Part shown: one piece after another, positions 43,352-52,108 of the stretch
How the letters are laid out: the number at the start of each line of letters is the position of its first letter
How positions within the stretch are numbered: position 1 is the first letter of the stretch
Assembly (NCBI RefSeq): GCF_002285635.2
Contig: NZ_CP023049.2
Location: 1,612,001 to 1,676,000, forward strand
Direction: 5' to 3'
Origin: Chryseobacterium piperi
GTDB taxonomy: Bacteria; Bacteroidota; Bacteroidia; Flavobacteriales; Weeksellaceae
DNA: 64,000 nucleotides
Notes under the pieces: model-generated
The model's database searches: none
What the model saw: only the letters and a program-made list of their open reading frames with translations
Told to the model about the DNA's origin: nothing
Made by a program: the position numbers and the translations under genes

Positions 43352-44920
43352 TTATCTCGCAATATTCACAGCTCTCGTCTCTCTGATCACTGTTACTTTT
43401 ACTTGTCCAGGATAAGTTAATTCATTCTGAATCTTTTCAGAGATATCGTAAGACAGCTGAGAAGCAATTTCATCATTTACTTTTCCGCTTTCTACCATTA
43501 CTCTCAATTCTCTACCTGCCTGAATCGCATAAGCGCTGGATACACCATCAAAGCTTAGTGCTGCTGATTCAAGATCTTTCAGTCTCTGAATATAAGACTC
43601 CAATACCTGGCGTCTTGCCCCCGGTCTTGCTCCGGAAATAGCATCGGCTACCTGGATAATAGGAGACAATAAAGAAGTCATTTCAACTTCGTCGTGGTGA
43701 GCTCCGATAGCATTAATTACTTCAGGGTTTTCACCATACTTCTCAGCCCATTGCATACCTAGCAATGCGTGAGGAAGTTCAGATTCCTGCTCAGGAACTT
43801 TTCCAATATCATGTAAAAGACCTGCTCTTTTAGCCAGTTTCACATTTAATCCTAGTTCAGCAGCCATGGTTGCAGCAATGTTGGCAACTTCTCTGGAGTG
43901 CTGTAATAGATTTTGTCCGTAAGAAGAACGGTATTTCATTCTACCTACGATCTTAATCAATTCAGGGTGTAATCCATGAATTCCTAAGTCTATAATAGTT
44001 CTTTTACCAACTTCAATGATCTCCTCTTCAATTTGTTTTCTTGTTTTTTCAACAACTTCTTCAATTCTTGCAGGGTGAATCCTCCCATCCGTAACCAATC
44101 TGTGAAGCGATAGTCTTGCAATCTCTCTTCTTACAGGGTCGAAACATGAAAGAAGAATAGCTTCCGGAGTATCATCTACAATAATCTCAACTCCTGTTAC
44201 CGCTTCCAATGCACGGATATTTCTACCCTCTCTACCGATAATTCTCCCTTTTACTTCATCAGATTCAATATTGAAAACCGATACTGAGTTTTCAATAGCC
44301 TGTTCTGTACCGATTCTCTGGATCGTTTGAATTACGATTTTTCGGGCCTCACTCTTTGCATTAAGCTGAGCTTCTTCCATAATGCTTTGAACATGAGCTT
44401 GAGCTCTAGTCTTAGCCTCTGCTTTCATCGATTCTACCAATTCAACTTTTGCTTCTTCAGCAGTATAATTGGAAATCTTTTCCAGAATTTCAACTTTTTT
44501 AGAAGTTACAGAATCTAGTTCCTGTTGTTTTCTTTCTAAAATTTCGTTTTTCTTAGCGTAATCTGCAATTTGTCTGTCCAGATCCTTTTCAAGCTTTCCT
44601 GTCTTACTAAGCTCGTCGTTTAGCTTATGTTCTTTATCCTTTGTTCTTTTCTCAATCTCCTGCATCTTCTTTTCACGAACCTGGATATCTGCATCATGCT
44701 GAGATTTTAGTTCAAGGAACTTTTCTTTAGCTTGAAGGTTTTTTTCTTTTTTTATGGATTCAGCTTGTACATTAGCTTTTTCTATAAGGTTTTCGGCATT
44801 TTTCTTTGCATCATCTATAATAAATTTTGCTTTGGTATTCAGTGAGCTTATAGAGAAAAACATCCCTATCACCGCACCAATCACCAAACAAATAACGCCG
44901 ACTATTATGGCTGTTGTCAT
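43352..44920 (-). CDS. rny: Ribonuclease Y
   Basis: Membrane-anchored endoribonuclease that starts mRNA decay. 522 residues: one N-terminal helix ([19 protein letters not shown]), a long charged coiled coil, a KH RNA-binding domain ([21 protein letters not shown]) and an HD metal-dependent nuclease domain ([16 protein letters not shown] and [13 protein letters not shown]). Complete. It lies downstream of zapA and a probable 6S RNA on the same strand. Confidence 0.98.
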   Translation of the reverse strand: MTTAIIVGVICLVIGAVIGMFFSISSLNTKAKFIIDDAKKNAENLIEKANVQAESIKKEKNLQAKEKFLELKSQHDADIQVREKKMQEIEKRTKDKEHKLNDELSKTGKLEKDLDRQIADYAKKNEILERKQQELDSVTSKKVEILEKISNYTAEEAKVELVESMKAEAKTRAQAHVQSIMEEAQLNAKSEARKIVIQTIQRIGTEQAIENSVSVFNIESDEVKGRIIGREGRNIRALEAVTGVEIIVDDTPEAILLSCFDPVRREIARLSLHRLVTDGRIHPARIEEVVEKTRKQIEEEIIEVGKRTIIDLGIHGLHPELIKIVGRMKYRSSYGQNLLQHSREVANIAATMAAELGLNVKLAKRAGLLHDIGKVPEQESELPHALLGMQWAEKYGENPEVINAIGAHHDEVEMTSLLSPIIQVADAISGARPGARRQVLESYIQRLKDLESAALSFDGVSSAYAIQAGRELRVMVESGKVNDEIASQLSYDISEKIQNELTYPGQVKVTVIRETRAVNIAR

Positions 44921-44963
44921 ATATATTGAGTTTTAATTGTCTAAACTATTTAATTAAAATAAA

Positions 44964-45127
44964 AAAAGCCCACAATAATCCAGTGATATAGAGTAAACTC
45001 CTAATCAACACGATTTGAACTGATTTCCACTGTCTGTAATCCGGAGAACCGGCACGCCATTCAATGGACATTTGTTCGGTAATTGTTTAGCGTTGAGTTT
45101 ACCTTTAATGTGTTAGAATTATTGTAG
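44964..45127 (-). ncRNA. ssrS: Probable 6S RNA
   Basis: The 230-base gap between zapA and rny encodes no protein but can fold as a long rod. The outer stem is ACAATAAT (44972-44979) with ATTATTGT (45118-45125), the next is GTAAACTC (44993-45000) with GAGTTTAC (45095-45102), and inside are small hairpins CCGG-agaa-CCGG and CCAT-tca-ATGG. The minus strand ends GGGC followed by seven T, a terminator-like 3' end. 6S RNA regulates RNA polymerase holoenzyme and is next to zapA in E. coli too. Ends are approximate. Confidence 0.7.
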
Positions 45128-45150
45128 GCAGTCTTTTCAGGAAAAAAAAT

Positions 45151-45438
45151 CTATTTCCCAATTTCATTCAACGATTGATTAATTTTGGCTAATCTTTCGT
45201 TGGTTGAATTTATGTTTTTTTCGTAGTTAAGAGAAACGACTTCAGCATTGGTTCCCAATTTCAGGGCACACATCGCTAAAGCATCCTGTTTATCTCTCAC
45301 ATCGAAGTTTTGTTCAAAATCTTTAATCATATTTTCGATCTGCTTCCCTACCTTACGCAAAGTTTCTTCCTCTGCTGCCGGTACATTCAGCGGATATACT
45401 CTTCCTGCAATGTTGATGGTTATTCTCCTTACCTCCAT
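45151..45438 (-). CDS. zapA: Cell division protein ZapA
   Basis: Promotes FtsZ protofilament bundling. 95 residues from ATG 45438: an N-terminal beta-domain (RRITINIAGRVYPLNVP) then the EEETLRKVGKQIENMI helix and a coiled-coil tail. The frame is open to 45471, but the ATG overlaps the stop of the upstream coiled-coil gene by one base (TAATG), a clear sign of translational coupling at 45438. 6S RNA and rny follow. Confidence 0.93.
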   Translation of the reverse strand: MEVRRITINIAGRVYPLNVPAAEEETLRKVGKQIENMIKDFEQNFDVRDKQDALAMCALKLGTNAEVVSLNYEKNINSTNERLAKINQSLNEIGK

Positions 45439-45740
45439 TATAATCCACTGTTTTGAAGCTGAGCAATACAAAAATCAATTTCTTTTACCAATCTGTTGAT
45501 ATGGTTTTTCATTAATCTATTGTGTTCAGGATTTCCTGATATTGCTGAATAAAGTTTTATATTTTTTTGTTCTTCTGCTAATACCTGACTTCTTTTTCTT
45601 TCATCATCATACTTCTTCTTCAGTTCCTCGTGCTCTGTATTTAATTCCGTAAATTTCTCAGTAAGATTCTGATAGTTTTTATGTAAATTCAAAATCTTTT
45701 TTTCCAGCTCTGAAAAATTGTTTTCTAAATCTTGAAGCAT
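45438..45740 (-). CDS. Small coiled-coil protein coupled to zapA (ZapB-like)
   Basis: 100 residues from ATG 45740, nearly all heptad-like helix (LENNFSELEKKILNLHKNYQNL, here LENNFSELEKK then ILNLHKNYQNLT). The open frame to 45851 includes a hydrophobic stretch, but a -7 box at 45768-45775 lies inside it, so the short form is right. Length, coiled coil and coupling to zapA suggest a ZapB-like division partner. This is inference from context; sequence identity to ZapB is not claimed. Confidence 0.75.
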   Translation of the reverse strand: MLQDLENNFSELEKKILNLHKNYQNLTEKFTELNTEHEELKKKYDDERKRSQVLAEEQKNIKLYSAISGNPEHNRLMKNHINRLVKEIDFCIAQLQNSGL

Positions 45741-45767
45741 TTCAGGTTTATATATTCTAACTATTAG

Positions 45768-45775
45768 CAAAAATA
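45768..45775 (-). promoter_or_regulatory. Promoter of the coiled-coil/zapA unit
   Basis: TATTTTTG on the minus strand, 27 bases before the ATG at 45740. Confidence 0.55.
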
Positions 45776-45828
45776 TAAAAATATTAACATTAACAAAAAT
45801 AAAACTCTCTATATTTTGATATGAAGCA

Positions 45829-45857
45829 CAAAAAAGGAGATACAAAAGCATCTCCTT
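45829..45857 (-). terminator. porT terminator
   Basis: AAGGAGAT (45834-45841) pairs with ATCTCCTT (45850-45857). On the minus strand the stem is followed by a T run. Confidence 0.8.
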
Positions 45858-45878
45858 GATTTATTTTAAGTGTATTTC

Positions 45879-46661
45879 TTATTCGAATTTCAAGACAAAC
45901 ATTACTGCTCTTGTCTGTAAACTAGACATTGCTGCAGCCCAGTAAGGAGGTGTCGTGGCATTATCAGCAACCACTTCATTATTCATAATGAACGTTCCTC
46001 TGATCGCCGGTGTTAATTTGAATTTATTAAAGTAAAACTGAATTCCCATTTCTGCGGACCATGCAAAATTATGCGTAGTAGATCTGAACACTTGCTGCAA
46101 ATTATCATCCGTAGAACTTGAATTGGATTGCAGGTTAACAATATAGTTCACCCCTGCTGCTATATATGGTCTTGAATTATACCATCTGTGCCCATGAAGT
46201 TCCAACAAGATGGGAATATCTACCAAAGTTGATTTCACATCTCTCACTTTATCTTTCTCAGTTAAAGGAATAGGAAAAAATGGAGGATTGGTTAAAGTCC
46301 CAGCTGCATACTGGTCATTAGATTGTGTATTAAAAGTCAACTGCCTTTGAGCAAATTGTAATCCTGGTTCCGCTCTTAAATCAAGATAATCGTTAAGTCT
46401 CCACTTTCCGATCAGTCCGGCTCCAAAATTATAACTTGATTTAGACGAAACGAGATTATAATTCCCATCCATACCGTATCTTGGATTGAGTACTATACGG
46501 TAGTCTAGTCTGTTACCATTCAGATAAAAACCCCAGCTGAATACTTGTTGGTCAAACTGCTCCAACTTATCCATCCTGTTTCGGGTTCTAAATTGCGCGT
46601 CTGCAAAGACTGCAATATTTACTGAGGCTAAAACCAGTGCTCTTAATAAAAATTTATTCAT
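45879..46661 (-). CDS. porT: PorT-family outer membrane protein (type IX secretion)
   Basis: 260-residue outer-membrane beta-barrel with signal peptide (LRALVLASVNIAVFADAQ). The body (SWGFYLNGNRLDYRIVLNP, LRAEPGLQFAQRQL, STLVDIPILLELHGHRW) matches PorT/SprT, a component needed for type IX secretion and gliding in Bacteroidota. The adjacent ubiE gene, four bases upstream, repeats an arrangement known from Flavobacterium. Other T9SS genes are not in the window. Confidence 0.85.
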   Translation of the reverse strand: MNKFLLRALVLASVNIAVFADAQFRTRNRMDKLEQFDQQVFSWGFYLNGNRLDYRIVLNPRYGMDGNYNLVSSKSSYNFGAGLIGKWRLNDYLDLRAEPGLQFAQRQLTFNTQSNDQYAAGTLTNPPFFPIPLTEKDKVRDVKSTLVDIPILLELHGHRWYNSRPYIAAGVNYIVNLQSNSSSTDDNLQQVFRSTTHNFAWSAEMGIQFYFNKFKLTPAIRGTFIMNNEVVADNATTPPYWAAAMSSLQTRAVMFVLKFE

Positions 46662-46664
46662 AGG

Positions 46665-47396
46665 TTACTTTGTTGCTTTGTAAATTGTGGCTATACCTAA
46701 ACTTAGTTTTTTATATTCAACTTTCTTAAATCCTGTATCTAAAAGAATTTGTCTCATCTTTTCCCCAAAAGGAAAAGCATTTACAGAATCCGGAAGGTAT
46801 GTGTATGCCCTATTATCTTTAGAAACCAATCTCCCTATGGCAGGTAATATATTTTTGAAATAAAACATATAAAATGGTCCCAAAAACCCCTCAACCTTTG
46901 AAAACTCCAGTATAAAAACACTTTTGTTATCTTTAACTACTCTTCTTAACTCTGATAAACCTTTCGTAAGATTTTCAAAATTTCTCACTCCAAATGCAAC
47001 GGAAACAGAGTCAAATCTATTGTCCTCGAAAGGTAAATTTTCTGCATCCCCCTTCTGCATGGAAATTTTGCCGTCTAAATTAAGTTTTTTTATTTTAATA
47101 ACGCCAACATTTAACATTTGTTGCGATAAATCTAAACCAATTACTTTTGCACCGGTTCCTTTTTCAATCGTGATTGCCAGATCTCCCGTTCCTGTAGCCA
47201 CATCCAGCACTTCCTGAGGGGTGTCATTTTTCATCCAATTTACCAATTTATTTCTCCATAAAACATCAATTTTCATGGATAAAACATGGTTCAAAAGGTC
47301 ATACTTGGGTGCAATATTGTCGAACATATCCTCTACCTGGCTCTTCTTTGTAGCCTCAGAATTGTAGGGCGTTACTTTAGTGATATCTTTTGTCAA
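46665..47396 (-). CDS. ubiE: Demethylmenaquinone methyltransferase
   Basis: Last step of menaquinone synthesis (MenG activity). 243 residues with the UbiE signatures VEDMFDNIAPKYDLLNHVLSM and motif I VLDVATGTGDLAI, then DAENLPFEDNRFDSVSVAFGVRNF. Overlaps the upstream membrane-protein gene by four bases and is followed by porT, so the three form an operon. Confidence 0.97.
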   Translation of the reverse strand: MTKDITKVTPYNSEATKKSQVEDMFDNIAPKYDLLNHVLSMKIDVLWRNKLVNWMKNDTPQEVLDVATGTGDLAITIEKGTGAKVIGLDLSQQMLNVGVIKIKKLNLDGKISMQKGDAENLPFEDNRFDSVSVAFGVRNFENLTKGLSELRRVVKDNKSVFILEFSKVEGFLGPFYMFYFKNILPAIGRLVSKDNRAYTYLPDSVNAFPFGEKMRQILLDTGFKKVEYKKLSLGIATIYKATK

Positions 47397-47962
47397 AACT
47401 TGTAATATTCTTTATAGTAGTTAAGGTAATCTTGTTTTCTGAAAATCTTTGAGCGGGACTCCACTTTATCAATATTTTTAATCACTTTATCATAATCTTC
47501 ATCTACGTTATAATAAAAATCATCAGTGAAAAGTTTATTGAAATGCTTGGCTCCGCCAAAATATTCTTTACCGTCAATTACGGTCTTATTGAGCTCCAAA
47601 AGTAATGAATCTTTTTTAAGATTGTATCCATAATATTGTCGGTTGATATAATAATCCTGATGAGCAATGTTAACCAGCCCACGAATTTTATTTACCTGGA
47701 AGGCAGAATCATATAATAATTTTTTGTTCCTGTCGAAAACTTTAATCGCATTTTTCCCCTGATTCAGATTAACCTGTACCGACTGTCCTGCGGAGATAAT
47801 TCCCTCAGAACCATTATTGATTTTATAGTAATAGGTATTGGGAGTAGGATTATCTACCAGATAATAATTTTTCTTGGCTAGAAAAAAGAAATAGATCCCA
47901 AAGGCAATTATAAACGCCACAATAGCAATAGCTAAGCCTTTTAAGGCCGGATTATTTTTCAT
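47393..47962 (-). CDS. Single-pass membrane protein of unknown function
   Basis: 189 residues. One N-terminal helix (LAIAIVAFIIAFGIYFFFLA) anchors a Tyr/Asn/Lys-rich external domain with a short PEGA-like start (NNGSEGIISAGQSVQVNLNQGKNAIKVFDRNKKLL). No recognised family. It is the first gene of an operon with ubiE (4-base overlap) and porT, preceded by a -7 box. Confidence 0.78.
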   Translation of the reverse strand: MKNNPALKGLAIAIVAFIIAFGIYFFFLAKKNYYLVDNPTPNTYYYKINNGSEGIISAGQSVQVNLNQGKNAIKVFDRNKKLLYDSAFQVNKIRGLVNIAHQDYYINRQYYGYNLKKDSLLLELNKTVIDGKEYFGGAKHFNKLFTDDFYYNVDEDYDKVIKNIDKVESRSKIFRKQDYLNYYKEYYKF

Positions 47963-47984
47963 AGATTGTAAAGTACAATTTTTG

Positions 47985-47992
47985 CAAATTTA
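47985..47992 (-). promoter_or_regulatory. Promoter of the membrane protein-ubiE-porT operon
   Basis: TAAATTTG on the minus strand, 22 bases before the ATG at 47962. Confidence 0.6.
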
Positions 47993-48029
47993 ATAATATT
48001 TTTAATTCTTCGTTATTAAGATTAATTAT

Positions 48030-48037
48030 TAACTTTG
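48030..48037 (+). promoter_or_regulatory. FabH-like gene -7 box
   Basis: TAACTTTG, 25 bases before the ATG at 48063; divergent from the ubiE operon promoter. Confidence 0.6.
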
Positions 48038-48062
48038 CATTTTTAAAAAATCATTTAAACGA

Positions 48063-49130
48063 ATGCCGAATACGATCATTATTGGTTCTGGATCTTATAT
48101 TCCTAATAGAGTTATAGGTAGAGACTTTTTCATGAATTCTGAGTTCTATACAGATGAAGGGGAAAAGATAGAAAAGCCAACTGAAGAAATTATTGCCAAA
48201 TTTGTAGAAATCACCGAAATAGAAAACAGAAGATTTATTGAGGAAGATCTTACAAATTCACAAATCGGATATGAAGCTGCAAAGGTTGCTATTGAAGATG
48301 CCAAAATAGATGCAGAAGAATTGGATTACATTATTTATGCCAGTAATTTCGGAGAGGTTACGGTAGATGGTTATGTCAATTTCATGCCTAATATGGCTGC
48401 GAGAGTAAAAAATAAACTAGGGATAGAAAACAGAAAGTGCGTTACTTACGATATGATTTTCGGTTGCCCGGGTTGGGTAGAAGCTATGATTTTAGCAGAT
48501 AACCTTATTAAAGCTAAAGCAGCTAAAACCATTCTTGTTGTGGGAGCAGAAACACTTAACCGTGTTACAGATCCGCACGACAGAAACAGAATGATCTTTG
48601 CTGACGGCGCCGGTGCTGTTGTCGTTAAAGCAACTGACGAAGAAAATGTTGGTATTATTTCTCACAATACCATTTGTGATAATGGTCCGGAATTATGCTA
48701 CCTTGCCAATGGTCCTTCTATCAATAAGGATGCAGATCAAAAGCGTTTATTTGTAAGAATGCAGGGAAGAAAAATTTATGAGTATGCTCTTAAAAATGTT
48801 CCTGTAGCCATCAAAGAAACTATTGATGATGCAGGATTATCTATTGAAGATATTGATAAAATATTGATCCACCAGGCTAATGCAAAAATGGATTACGCCA
48901 TGATCGAAAGACTCCATAAGCTTTATGAGGTAAAAGATTATGATCACGCGATCTCTCCAATGACGATTCAGGAGTTTGGAAATTCCTCTGTAGCAACCAT
49001 TCCTACAATGTATGATTTAATAATTAAAGGAAAAATGGCTGGTCAAACGTTTAAAGATAAAGGTAACATTGTAATGACTTCGGTAGGTGCCGGAATGAAC
49101 ATCAATGCGATCGTTTATAAATTTCCTTAA
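48063..49130 (+). CDS. 3-oxoacyl-ACP synthase III family protein
   Basis: 355-residue thiolase-fold condensing enzyme. The catalytic Cys lies in MIFGCPGWVEAM, the His in ILIHQANAKM and the Asn in GNSSVATIP, so the FabH triad is complete. At 355 residues and with an altered N-terminus (IIGSGSYIPNRVIGRDFF) it differs from housekeeping FabH (about 320), and it has no fatty-acid genes beside it. It may make a specialised acyl chain such as a flexirubin or lipid starter; that is inference. Confidence 0.88.
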   Translation: MPNTIIIGSGSYIPNRVIGRDFFMNSEFYTDEGEKIEKPTEEIIAKFVEITEIENRRFIEEDLTNSQIGYEAAKVAIEDAKIDAEELDYIIYASNFGEVTVDGYVNFMPNMAARVKNKLGIENRKCVTYDMIFGCPGWVEAMILADNLIKAKAAKTILVVGAETLNRVTDPHDRNRMIFADGAGAVVVKATDEENVGIISHNTICDNGPELCYLANGPSINKDADQKRLFVRMQGRKIYEYALKNVPVAIKETIDDAGLSIEDIDKILIHQANAKMDYAMIERLHKLYEVKDYDHAISPMTIQEFGNSSVATIPTMYDLIIKGKMAGQTFKDKGNIVMTSVGAGMNINAIVYKFP

Positions 49131-49152
49131 GAATAAAACAACTTAAAAATAT

Positions 49153-49187
49153 AAAAAGCACAAAGGGAATTTTTCTTTGTGCTTTTT
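49153..49187 (+). terminator. Terminator after the FabH-like gene
   Basis: AAAAAGCACAAAG and CTTTGTGCTTTTT form a 13-base perfect stem followed by T. Confidence 0.9.
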
Positions 49188-49198
49188 TTAACCAGATT

Positions 49199-50404
49199 AT
49201 GCAAAAAAATTTTTTAATTATTGCCGGTATTTTCCTTTTTCTGGAAATTTACATTTATCAGGCAATAAGAACCCTCACTGACAATTCCTGGATAAAAATA
49301 GGCTATTGCATATTATCCTTGGTACTTTATGGAATCTTTGCTTATGAACTTATGCATTTTCAAAAAGCGGACAGAAGCTCGGTAAGAATCCAATGGATGA
49401 TGTCTCTTTTTTTAATCTTTATTCTACCGAAGATTTTCATCGTTTTATTTCTATTGATTGACGATATTTTTAGAACAGGTACCTATCTGCTAGGCTTTAA
49501 AAACCCTTCAGAAAATTTCTTCCCTGAAAGAAGAAAATTCCTCAGTTTAATGGGATTAGGATTAGGAGGAGTTCTTTCCGCTCTTTTTATCGACGGAATC
49601 ACTTTTGGAAAATACCGTCATAAAGTAAGAAAGGTAAAAGTAAAACTCAATAATCTTCCCAATAGTTTCAAAGGATATAAGATCGTCCAGATTTCAGACG
49701 TTCACAGCGGGAGCTTTTCAGATCCAAGCAAATTAGAACACGCTATCAAACTAATTAATGAGCAGAACCCTGATCTGGTATTATTTACCGGAGATATGGT
49801 CAATAATGTTTCTGATGAATTTAAACCTTTCATTCCTTTGTTTTCTAAAATCAAAGCCAAAGACGGAAAGTTTGCAGTACTCGGAAACCATGATTATGGT
49901 GATTATGTAACATGGACTTCTCTGGATGCAAAGAAAAAGAATCTGGACACCCTGATTGAATACGAAAGACAAGCTGGATTCGATATGCTTAGAAATGAAC
50001 ATAGAGTCATTGAGAAAAATGGTGAAAAGCTCTATATTTTAGGAGTTGAAAATTGGGGACTCAAACCCTTCCCTCAATTTGGAGATATCGACAAGGCGCT
50101 TGAAGGACTTCCTGAATCTGCCGCAAAAATACTAATGAGCCATGACCCTACCCATTTCGATTACGTGGTTAAACAACACCCCGGAAACGTTCAGCTAACA
50201 TTATCCGGCCATACCCACGGTATGCAGTTCGGATTGGATCTTAAAAATATCAAATGGTCACCCGTTCAATATCGTTATCCAAAATGGGCTGACATCTATG
50301 AAAGTGAAGGAAAGTTCCTATATGTCAACAGAGGTTTCGGAGTTTTAGGTTATCCAGGAAGAGTGGGCGTATTACCGGAAATAACGCTTTTTGAATTGGC
50401 TTAA
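49199..50404 (+). CDS. Membrane-anchored metallophosphoesterase
   Basis: 401 residues. Three or four N-terminal helices and a short basic linker precede a calcineurin-like phosphoesterase domain with all metal motifs: ISDVHSGS, FTGDMVNN, LGNHDYGD, and LSGHTHGMQFG. The family includes YkuE-like enzymes acting on lipids or cell-wall intermediates. Substrate unknown. The methyltransferase downstream begins 37 bases past its stop. Confidence 0.92.
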   Translation: MQKNFLIIAGIFLFLEIYIYQAIRTLTDNSWIKIGYCILSLVLYGIFAYELMHFQKADRSSVRIQWMMSLFLIFILPKIFIVLFLLIDDIFRTGTYLLGFKNPSENFFPERRKFLSLMGLGLGGVLSALFIDGITFGKYRHKVRKVKVKLNNLPNSFKGYKIVQISDVHSGSFSDPSKLEHAIKLINEQNPDLVLFTGDMVNNVSDEFKPFIPLFSKIKAKDGKFAVLGNHDYGDYVTWTSLDAKKKNLDTLIEYERQAGFDMLRNEHRVIEKNGEKLYILGVENWGLKPFPQFGDIDKALEGLPESAAKILMSHDPTHFDYVVKQHPGNVQLTLSGHTHGMQFGLDLKNIKWSPVQYRYPKWADIYESEGKFLYVNRGFGVLGYPGRVGVLPEITLFELA

Positions 50405-50441
50405 ATTATCTAGTTTAGTAGAAAACAAAACATTAACATTA

Positions 50442-51269
50442 ATGAAAGATACTGGTGAAAGGCATATATTAAACGAAAGTTTTAACAATAAATCTGAATT
50501 ATATCTTCATCTGATGCATATTGCCACTTATGAATATGCTAAAAATTTTGTGAAAAATAAAAAAGTTTTAGACTTCGGATGTGGTTCAGGTTACGGTACA
50601 CATATGTTATCAGAGAATACAGAAAGTATTATTGGCGTTGATATAAGTAATGAAGCTATTGATTATGCAAAAAAAGAATATCGCTCTTCTAATTTAAGCT
50701 TTATGACAATTTCCGAACTAGAAAATGAAAAATTTGATCTCATAACATCCTTTCAAGTTATCGAGCACGTTCCTAACGATCGTGAATACACTGCCAATTT
50801 AAAAAAGATGTTGAACCCCGGTGGTATTTTGATTATTTCAACTCCGGATAAAAAACACAGACTTTTTAAATATATACAACAGCCCTGGAATATTTTCCAT
50901 CTCAAAGAATACACTTCGGAAAGTTTGCATAAAACACTTTTAAAACAATTTAAAAAAGTAGAAATTTTAAAAATAGGTTCCGAGTCGGACTTGGTTTTGG
51001 AAGAGATCAAACGAACAAAAAAGCAAAGAATAATCACACTACCATCAACCCTATTCTTTTATCCATATTTTTTAAGAGTTTCGCTCTTAAAGCTTCAAAA
51101 AAGCCTATTTGATTTCATCAAAAAATCAAAATCCAGTAGTCAACCCAATCCTATGCAAAATACTACTAACAAACATTTCTCATCAGAATATTCTCCTGAA
51201 GATATTCTCTTTAAAAAAGAGATGCAATACTCTACAGATTTATTGGCAATCTGCAAAAATGAAGAATAG
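50442..51269 (+). CDS. Class I SAM-dependent methyltransferase
   Basis: About 275 residues from ATG 50442. The SAM-binding core is VLDFGCGSGYGTHML, then GVDISNEAI, ITSFQVIEHVPND and LNPGGILIISTPD, a UbiG/MenG-like arrangement often found in glycan or natural-product pathways. A TTG at 50391 would overlap the preceding gene by 14 bases and precedes no conserved sequence, so I prefer the ATG. Target unknown. The C-terminal third is Ser/Lys-rich and probably flexible. Confidence 0.85.
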   Translation: MKDTGERHILNESFNNKSELYLHLMHIATYEYAKNFVKNKKVLDFGCGSGYGTHMLSENTESIIGVDISNEAIDYAKKEYRSSNLSFMTISELENEKFDLITSFQVIEHVPNDREYTANLKKMLNPGGILIISTPDKKHRLFKYIQQPWNIFHLKEYTSESLHKTLLKQFKKVEILKIGSESDLVLEEIKRTKKQRIITLPSTLFFYPYFLRVSLLKLQKSLFDFIKKSKSSSQPNPMQNTTNKHFSSEYSPEDILFKKEMQYSTDLLAICKNEE

Positions 51270-51271
51270 AA

Positions 51272-52024
51272 TTAAAATATATAATCTTTCATACGGGAAG
51301 TAGCAAGCTCCTTCTCATTGATCCAGGTAAGGAGGGCATTTAATTTGTCCTCCATTTTTTTTCCAGAAAACAGACTCCTGTAAAAAGGTATTTTAAACGG
51401 ATATGTATTGAAATCAGTAAACTGCCATGAGTTAAGATAGATCAAAACAAAATCATCGTTTTTTAAGGTCTCAAAGACCATATTCTGGTAATACTTCATC
51501 GGAAGTACCTGAAAAACGAAATCATTATAGGGTAATTGACTATATGGCGAGATACTCTCCGGAACAATACTTAATCCTTCTTCCTCTATAATTTCAGTAT
51601 TCCTTTTTAACCGTTTAAAAGGAAAAAGAATATTAGCATTATCAATATTGGAAACGTAATTAAATTCCAACAGCTTTAAATTCTCCTGAGGAATCTTATG
51701 ATCTTTTTGCCGGATTCCCCGGATCTGTTTTCCCAGAAAATCTTGAGTCCTTTTTTTAACTTCTTCAACTTTCTCAAGGGTTGAATTTTTATTATAAAAA
51801 GCAATTTCATGCCCACGGCCTGAAATTGCTTTTATAAGATTTTGCAGTTTTTCCACGATAGAAATTTCAATAAAAAAACTCGCTTTGATATCATGAAGAT
51901 CCAGAATTCTGAGAATAGCTTTTGTGTTATCAATTGTTATTACCAATCTTTCTTCATCGGAAATTTCCGCTCCATTTTTCACTTCAGAATCAATATTCAC
52001 GATGTTAAAAGTCAATAATATCAT
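51272..52024 (-). CDS. Polysaccharide deacetylase-like protein with lost metal ligands
   Basis: 250 residues with the layout of flavobacterial NodB-type deacetylases: MILLTFNIVNID at the start, KASFFIEISIVEKLQNLIKAISGRGHEIAF in the middle and NSWQFTDF near the end. In active relatives these are TFDIEEFD, a SHGxxH motif and HPWEFTD. Here the catalytic Asp is Asn (TFN), the His pair region reads FYNKNS and the late HPW is NSW, so metal binding should be lost. Likely a binding or regulatory pseudo-enzyme, or decaying. The frame is intact. Confidence 0.75.
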   Translation of the reverse strand: MILLTFNIVNIDSEVKNGAEISDEERLVITIDNTKAILRILDLHDIKASFFIEISIVEKLQNLIKAISGRGHEIAFYNKNSTLEKVEEVKKRTQDFLGKQIRGIRQKDHKIPQENLKLLEFNYVSNIDNANILFPFKRLKRNTEIIEEEGLSIVPESISPYSQLPYNDFVFQVLPMKYYQNMVFETLKNDDFVLIYLNSWQFTDFNTYPFKIPFYRSLFSGKKMEDKLNALLTWINEKELATSRMKDYIF

Positions 52025-52108
52025 TTAAACTTAATTTTATATAAAATTTATAATTAATTAAAAATCAGATGTTAAAACTATTCTTAATTAAACCTATACT
52101 TAAAGTAA

